Below are positions 57,341 through 64,000 of a stretch of DNA of 64,000 bases, in pieces. The notes under the pieces are model-generated. The model worked only from the letters and a program-made list of their open reading frames with translations, was not told the origin of the DNA and searched no databases. The stretch's first letter is position 1. Each line of letters starts with the position of its first letter. Location: positions 121,803 to 185,802 of the forward strand of contig OENT01000150.1 of assembly GCA_900239685.1 (NCBI GenBank), in the 5' to 3' direction. This DNA is from Rotaria macrura. Lineage: Eukaryota; Rotifera; Eurotatoria; Philodinida; Philodinidae. The position numbers and the translations under genes are program-made.

Positions 57341-59874
57341 TTATGTTTTTGCAGATTTCACTGGTGGTAGAGTACATTCAGTTTTTTTAATTCGTAATAA
57401 TTCATAATGTGCAGCAACAAATTTTCGAGTAAATTCTGCAAGTTCGTTCAATTTATTATCATTGACTAGTCGATCTATAAGCTGGAAAACATAGAATTCA
57501 TCGAGATTATACATCGATGTTGGTTGAACATAATGAAACGTATTTGGTTCAGGGTCAGCATGTAAATCGCGTCGTCCACTGCGTTTAAGTGTATCTTCAG
57601 GAGTGAAAGCCCAGAATCCTGGTACGAGCGATGATCGAACACCTAATGATGCAGCCAAACACGATACAGCCACTAGAAATGAAGAATTTATGTATATGCT
57701 AGCATGATGAAAAACAACAGTCGAAAAATTGCTCACCATCACTGTAAGGAACTTTTTCCGAGGGCCAATCATTGTCAAAAAATGAATCTATTTTTGGATA
57801 CATCATATTCATCATCATAGCACTAAGAAAAAATCCAGCACCACCTGATGGATAGGTAACACCTTGGATCGATTGATTTTTATTTTTAAAACATGGATAA
57901 CCAAACGGATGACCACCAATGACAAGTGCTTTATTATGATTAAAACTGTCAAGACGTTTGAGTAAATGTGGAACATTAACGAATGTATCACAGCCAGCTA
58001 AAAAATAAAATTTAGCTGTTGTACTATGTTCTTCATAGGCTATCTTCATGCCTACATGTACTTTTTTCATATTCGATGCGTAATCTTCTCCAGTTGAATT
58101 AATAACAGTTATCGGTAACGATGGGTAGGATATTGAACTAAAAAAATATTTATGCGTAACACGTGATAACCATGTATCTCGAGTTGCTGTTGCACGAGTA
58201 TGATAAAATGGAGAACCGGTAAATATTATAAATACAATATCACTTTCGACATAGTTTTTGGATGAAATCCATTTATTTCGAGGTGTTGGAAGAATATCAC
58301 AATACGCTAAAAATATTGATAGGTTAAAATATTAAACTTGTTAAAGTTACGATTTCATAGTATCGATTTCTTGTGCATTGAATCATACACATACATTGAC
58401 ATTTACTGACTAAAAATGACTAATAAAACTTGATTCTAACGAATTTTACTTGAAGTACTTCGTGATGTATGTATAATGCAGTAACATCATATGTTAATTA
58501 ACAAACGCCAGAAAAATGAACCCTGGTAATGTCTCAAACACTAAAATGATACTATTTTACAAACTGTCTTTCATGTCTCAATTGTTATACCCACTATTTG
58601 AAGTACTTTAGTTTTGTGCTTTGTTACAATAACTATCGTTCTTCACAAGCGACCATTATAGTCTATATTATTTTTCTTCAATTCTTATCATGATTATAGA
58701 TTTGAATAAATTGCCATTTGATCGATGTCTATTCGTGAAATAAATATAATTTTGATTACAGATATTGTTAACGGGATGATTTCCAGAAGCGCTGTATTTG
58801 TTTCATGAATTTGGGATTATAGAACTCGGAAAACATTCTCTGGTATGTGAACACTGAAATGATCTGCAAAAACAAGATTGAAACGCACACTCAAAGAAAT
58901 GTACACAAAACGAATTGCTGAAAAATACAAGCCCAGACACAAAACGGTTCACAGTTCTATTGTCATGATAATCTCTTCTCCCTTTTTTCCTCTTCCATTT
59001 AAATATTGAAAATAGGAAGAGAAATCTTCGGAGAAAACTAAACGATGAAAAACTATATGAAAAAAAGTACAGTAAGATTTTAACATACCGCACTTCAACA
59101 TGTTATCCTTTGACAAAACGTTTCGTGTCTTTTAAATACGTTTGATATTGATGAGGATGAAATAGTAAAAACTACATCGAACTTCTATAAATACAGTGTT
59201 AAAAACACCAGGCACACTGGTAGTAGTACGTCATAAACTGAATATATCAATGAGAGAAAAGCGACCCTTCTCATATACCTACTTTCCTTGTACTTCAAGA
59301 AAATTGTAATGTAGATAAAATCTCCCTTCCCTCTTGATACGTGTTTATACAGCATAGTGTTTAATTATTTCTATATTCGAATCATTTGAAACTAGTCGTC
59401 AAAGATTCGATGACGCAAAATCTCTTGTTTCATTTTTATACCAGAGCATATTTGATTGATAGACTTAAACATGAATTCCGAACACTTACGATGCAGTGCA
59501 TTTACACGATGGTTTTCAAATAGTAAAAGATTTTTTTCGTCACGTGTCTTGTTGGTCTTGTTGAAGTCACAAATGAAACTATAACTGTTCAGATAACTTG
59601 CGTTATTTCCCAATTCATTTTCTTCGTTTGAAATAAATTTTGTAGTATTACTAGTTTTGAAATAGCTATTTGGCCTATATTTGAGTATTTGTTTGATGGT
59701 TTTTTGCTGAACGATAGGATAAAAGTTTAACAAAACGAAATAAATAGTGAAAATAGAACAATTAAATCCCAAAAAAATTAAAATTTTGACACCACATGGT
59801 GAATTGAATTGAATTTTTGTTGGTGGCAATGACATGAATGATAATTTTCTATATTGAGTAATATAATGTGCCAC
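57341..59874 (-). CDS. Fringe-like beta-1,3-glycosyltransferase, type II membrane protein (three exons)
   Basis: Exons 59874-59490, 58306-57737 and 57672-57341 with matching phases give 428 residues. Residues 29-52 are a single hydrophobic signal anchor (ILIFLGFNCSIFTIYFVLL), so the enzyme should sit in the Golgi with its catalytic part in the lumen. The stem (to about 128) has several N-x-S/T sites. The catalytic region has DIVFIIFTGSPFYHTRATA, then YFLAGCDTFVN (229-239) at the DxD metal site, GGAGFFLS (283-290) and WPSEKVPYSDVAV (309 on), matching the Fringe/C1GALT1 (GT31) order. The DxD site reads G-C-D rather than the usual acidic triplet. Acceptor unknown; Fringe itself adds GlcNAc to O-fucose on Notch. 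The 1.18-kb first intron holds no gene. Confidence 0.82.
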
Positions 59875-62800
59875 ACTCTTCTAAAATGAACTTTCTTTTT
59901 CTGTTGTATTTGAATAGCTAAAAAACTAATAAACATTATTGCTTTAGTTACTTTTAATTTTGCTCTTAATTTTTTAATTATTCAATTTAACATAGTATAC
60001 TTAATATAATATTTATTCGAAAAACATGATGTGTCATCGACATCTAATTTAATTTGTGTACTTCGAGACGGAAAAAAAACGTTTTCTCAGTGGATGCTTT
60101 TTTTCACTCATCTCATTATTATTCCGATTTCATTTTGAAGATAAGATTAACAGTAATAATAGAAATCTGATATTATTAGTAGATACTAATATCAAAATCG
60201 AAAATAGGAAGTGTATGAAAGTATTTCTGATTATCTTAGTTGACTATTGCTTATCGCCTTGATAGATTCAACGAGGCAAGATAAACGTAATACAACTACA
60301 ACTATATTAACCATGAAATATGCGATGTTAAGAGTGCTTCGGTTATTCATAAAGTTACATACATCAACGTCTTTGAACTCGTTGAGGGGACTCCTCTGAA
60401 GAAAAAAAGAAATTCGATGCACTGAATTCTTACGCTGTGAGTAATACATAAAAAAAATGATTAAATCGTTGAAAATTTCACAGAAATCAAATAAAATGAG
60501 AAAGTTCAAACTTAATTGAAATCACTGAAACATTACATTTATACTGTATGAAACAAAATAATTGGTTAGCTGTAAGAAAATCGAACGATTAAATACTGAA
60601 AATCATGCAAAAATGTTCTAGACACTTATCAATAAATTAGTGGAATTTACTTTAGTATTGGATCGCATTAATATTTTAACAGAGATTAAGAATAGATCAA
60701 AATACATGTGGAAAAAAGAATTTATTTCAAATTTTCTGCCAATGGCTCTAAATAAAACATCTTCCACATATTTCACAGTATTAATAAAAATGCCATAGTA
60801 TTATTTTTTATATCAGTTTATAATATTCAAAATCGACTGTTGCATCAATTACGATCCGATTTGGAACCTATTACAGGCCTATTCATCTTGTTCACACAAC
60901 TATTATGAATATAGTCAATGTCGTACACATTGAAATCTTTAAAAGAAGAAAAGAAAACCTGATTTGTCTAATAGCATTCTGCGCAAAAGTAAATAGTAAA
61001 CTATCGCTATCTCAACTGTTTCAATTCAAAATGTTCTTTAACTTCAATCTATGCAGAGATACGATGAACTTAGTTGTCAGCTTTCTTAATTCAGAATGAA
61101 AGTTAATAGAGATAGCTGATATTTAACTACACACGAAAAGAAGTAAATAGTTCACTACAGAAAAGTAAACAAAATTTTATTCGAATATTTAATCATGTGA
61201 AAGTCATACGGCCAGGAGGAGTTTCTCCAGCAATCGCATTTCTGATTAATGGAGATTTTACATGAGATAATATTCTTTTATTTAGAATATTTTTCAAAGG
61301 TTTTCTTCTGTTCTGTCAACGTGCTAGAACTTAGATATCAGCATCTATGATATATAGTCTCAGATATGAAGAGTCAATTCAATAGATATCGATTCAAGTT
61401 CGCCATAACTACACACCATCGAACATGTTGATCTTCTGACAATATTTCCTGTTCCCGATTTAATATTTTCATGAGAGATGGATTTCTTTCTTCTATTAGT
61501 TCATCACTAAGGGGTATTTTCGAAACAAAATGGTTAGTATTATTAGTATCATACAGATAAAACAATCTTTTGCTTTCATTTAATTTCTTGAAATAAGTGA
61601 ATATATTCAAGGTATCTTCATAAGATAGTTTTATTTGAATTCAGCGTGTTTGCTCCGTTTGTAAATGAATTTTGACACATCGATTGTAGTTTATTCTAAA
61701 AATTAGAACTTCAAAAATATTTGAATGAACTCCAAGCGAACGATCACTATGATACTACTGCTTCATATATGATATAGATTTCTTTTACTAAAGATTCTCG
61801 TCAACTCTAGAATAAAACCTGCTTGAAGTAAATTTTACCACAAACAATGAACACAATGTTCGACTTAACGAATTCCATGTGTTCTTAATTCCGGACACTT
61901 TTTTCTCCAATTAAGAGAAATTGTCCGCAATCAAGCTGTAGCCCGACAAGTGCACGTGCCTGGCATTTAATAGTTTCTTTGATAGACTTATCTGTTTGGT
62001 TCGCAAATAGAAAGTCACTCGTTTCTATCTGTTATCTACCAGAATCTGAAAGTAGTACAACTTACGAGAAAACTCGGTGTATATCTTTGACTGAATACTA
62101 GAAAGATGAATATTCAATCTTTGTTTACTCATCAACTAACCCTTGAACTGGGTTTGTCTGAAATCATATGCGTTCTTTTCTAATTCTTTTGATGATATAC
62201 TAATAAATGAAATATTTTTGAAAAAAAAGACGTAAACTATTATGAAAAGGTTCTCGATAATCAAGTGCAACTTTATCTAAATGATATCATTCAGTTGGGA
62301 AAGAAATATTAGAAACCACTTGTAAAAGTGAATCGAAATTTCAGTGATAATTGAATGCAGATTTCTAGCGCTCGGAGCCGATTTACATAGTTGCTCAACG
62401 ACTTTTTTCTTATTCTTCACATGGAAACCGTTGAATATGTCGAGAGAACTTACGTAATCGTTTTAAGTGATTCGTCAGAAAAACTATATCTTTAAATGTT
62501 TGCTATCGTCGTGATGCGTCAAAGATCGAAAACTCAATCAGCTCCTAAAATAGAACTATTTTTTCATTGATTGCCGAATTATAGACTTGCCAGAAGCGTA
62601 TCTATGGTATTATGTTTTATTCCACCGGTAGGAAATATTTAGTGTTAGATTCTTTAGTTTCATTTATATCAGAATCCTTCTTTTTTGAACAATTGCTAAA
62701 CTGACATTGTCGTAATTAGACTATGATCTTTCATTACTGATTATAGGCACAAAGATTGCTCAATATCAATTGAGAAAAAGCTCAACAATATTTTTCATCC

Positions 62801-62964
62801 ATGTGCAATTACTGAATAGAGCAACTACAAGTTGCCCTTATTTTTTAAGACAACATCATTTAATACAAATACGCAAAATTTATAGAAACATATCATTTCG
62901 ATTGTACAGCTCATTTTCAATCTATGAAGTAAATATACACCGTACCAATCAAAAATAGAAGAAT
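59875..62964. other. Intergenic stretch with weak exon candidates
   Basis: AT-rich. A minus-strand open stretch at 61374-61640 (KIPLSDELIEERNPSLMKIL, ending RWCVVMANLNRYLLN-stop) and another at 60231-60400 after a TTCTTCAG acceptor (MVNIVVVVLRLSCLVESIKA) look coding-like but have no partners and are unrecognised. Nothing else is supported. Confidence 0.4.
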
Positions 62965-63665
62965 AGCGCGTATTTTTCTTGCGATTTTTTCGTACATTTG
63001 TCAATTTTTTTCTATTGATAATAGTTCATGTTGGTACAAATAAGTATTCAGACATACTCTATCCGAAACTGAAGTCTTATTTCCCTATTTATTGTGTAAA
63101 GTCCGACAAAACTGTTTTTAAATATTTTTAGTATTACAAACCAGCTAAAAGTTGCTGATCCAACTCATATTTTTGACTGTAGAAAATTAAATTGACACTA
63201 GAGAATTTTTTCAGTTTCATATAATAGTGGACATTGTTGTCACAAATTAAAAGGTATTCTGCAGCTGTGAACAATTCTATTAAAGAGAAAACGCAATTTC
63301 CAGCCAACTTTGACACTGAAATCATGATACTTTTGAACGTGGCACTATTTTTCGAAGCAAATGATACTCAGTTGTGGAAGATCTTTCATTTTGTGACAAC
63401 AATATGTCCACTATCATATGAAGTTGTGAAAATACTCCCATGTGAATTTTCATTCGTACAGTCAAAAATCTAACCTAGAACAGCAATTTTTTAGCTAGTT
63501 TTTAAAAGTAAAAATATCTATTCAAATTTTGTTGTTGGACTTTACACGATAAATAGAGAAATAAGACTTCAGTTTCGGATAAATACATCTGAATGCTTAT
63601 TTGTACCGACATGAAATATAATCAAAAGGAAAATATTGACAAACATGCGAAAGAATCACAAAACA
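62965..63665. mobile_element. Foldback element with about 170-bp inverted arms
   Basis: The left arm (about 62965-63133) and right arm (about 63488-63665) are inverted. Clearest pairs are GGTACAAATAAGTATTCAGA with TCTGAATGCTTATTTGTACC, and AACTGAAGTCTTATTTCCCT with its complement near 63565. The 350-bp centre contains an open frame on each strand (plus 63234-63473) with no recognised product. The outer ends fade, and no target duplication was identified. Confidence 0.75.
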
Positions 63666-64000
63666 ATCTGCTCCATTCTTATATTTTTTACGAATACTGT
63701 ACACACATGTACATACGACCTTCGGCTAATTATACATGATTCAATATCCATGAGTTCCCATTCCCACCCATGAAGTTGTGACAGTGAGATAAAGGTTTAA
63801 TGCATCAAAGAGAAAATCTATAATCTAAAACAAAAAACATTTAAATCTCTCTTATTGAACAAGCATCATTAATAAAAAGCGTGTTCTACTGGAAAACATA
63901 AACTAATCCTGACAAAAACTGAATTAGATGTATTCTACCACAGTAGAGTCTGAAGTCCTGATTCTGCCGGAAAAAAAACGTGCTCAGAAAAATGTCAATA

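Overview
The window looks like nuclear DNA of a small, AT-rich animal genome, most likely a bdelloid rotifer. That is inference, resting on three things. Several introns are only about 50-70 bp with GT/AG ends. There is a gene of the ART-plus-TPR type (N-terminal 'WVD' module, arginine ADP-ribosyltransferase, kinesin-light-chain-like TPRs) that I know as an expanded family in bdelloids. The other genes are clearly metazoan (CNOT1, an Odd-skipped-type zinc finger, a Fringe-like glycosyltransferase). No prokaryotic or viral genes were recognised.

Region 1 (414-19160, minus strand) is one large housekeeping gene, CNOT1, the scaffold of the CCR4-NOT deadenylase complex. I could assemble 28 exons whose phases all agree, coding for about 2,498 residues. 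The one flaw is a single extra T in exon 9. Its larger introns carry foldback and low-complexity DNA.

Region 2 (19.5-39 kb) is a repeat-rich accessory zone. It holds a hAT-like deletion derivative, two MITE-like elements with clear 8-bp target duplications, several long foldback elements, tandem arrays, and seven dispersed GC-richer blocks built from degenerate variants of one short CCGGA/TCCGG-type word. Four of those blocks end in CCCAGGTC. One sits in one arm of a foldback element while the other arm keeps the empty site, which argues that the blocks are mobile. The same zone holds a broken ART-TPR gene: its N-terminal module lies at 25.8-26.2 kb and its ART and TPR parts at 34.4-36.6 kb, separated by 8 kb of these repeats and carrying several frameshifts.

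Region 3 (39-49.8 kb) is a long AT-rich stretch with no convincing gene, only a few possible orphan exons.

Region 4 (49.8-60 kb) is ordinary gene space: an OSR/Odd-skipped C2H2 transcription factor (plus, six exons including a 17-bp microexon), a possible small secreted peptide, a two-exon AIG1/GIMAP-like P-loop GTPase (plus), and a three-exon type II membrane Fringe-like glycosyltransferase (minus). The last 4 kb contain another foldback element and no clear gene. These genes share no evident pathway. The biological interest lies mainly in the repeat zone.
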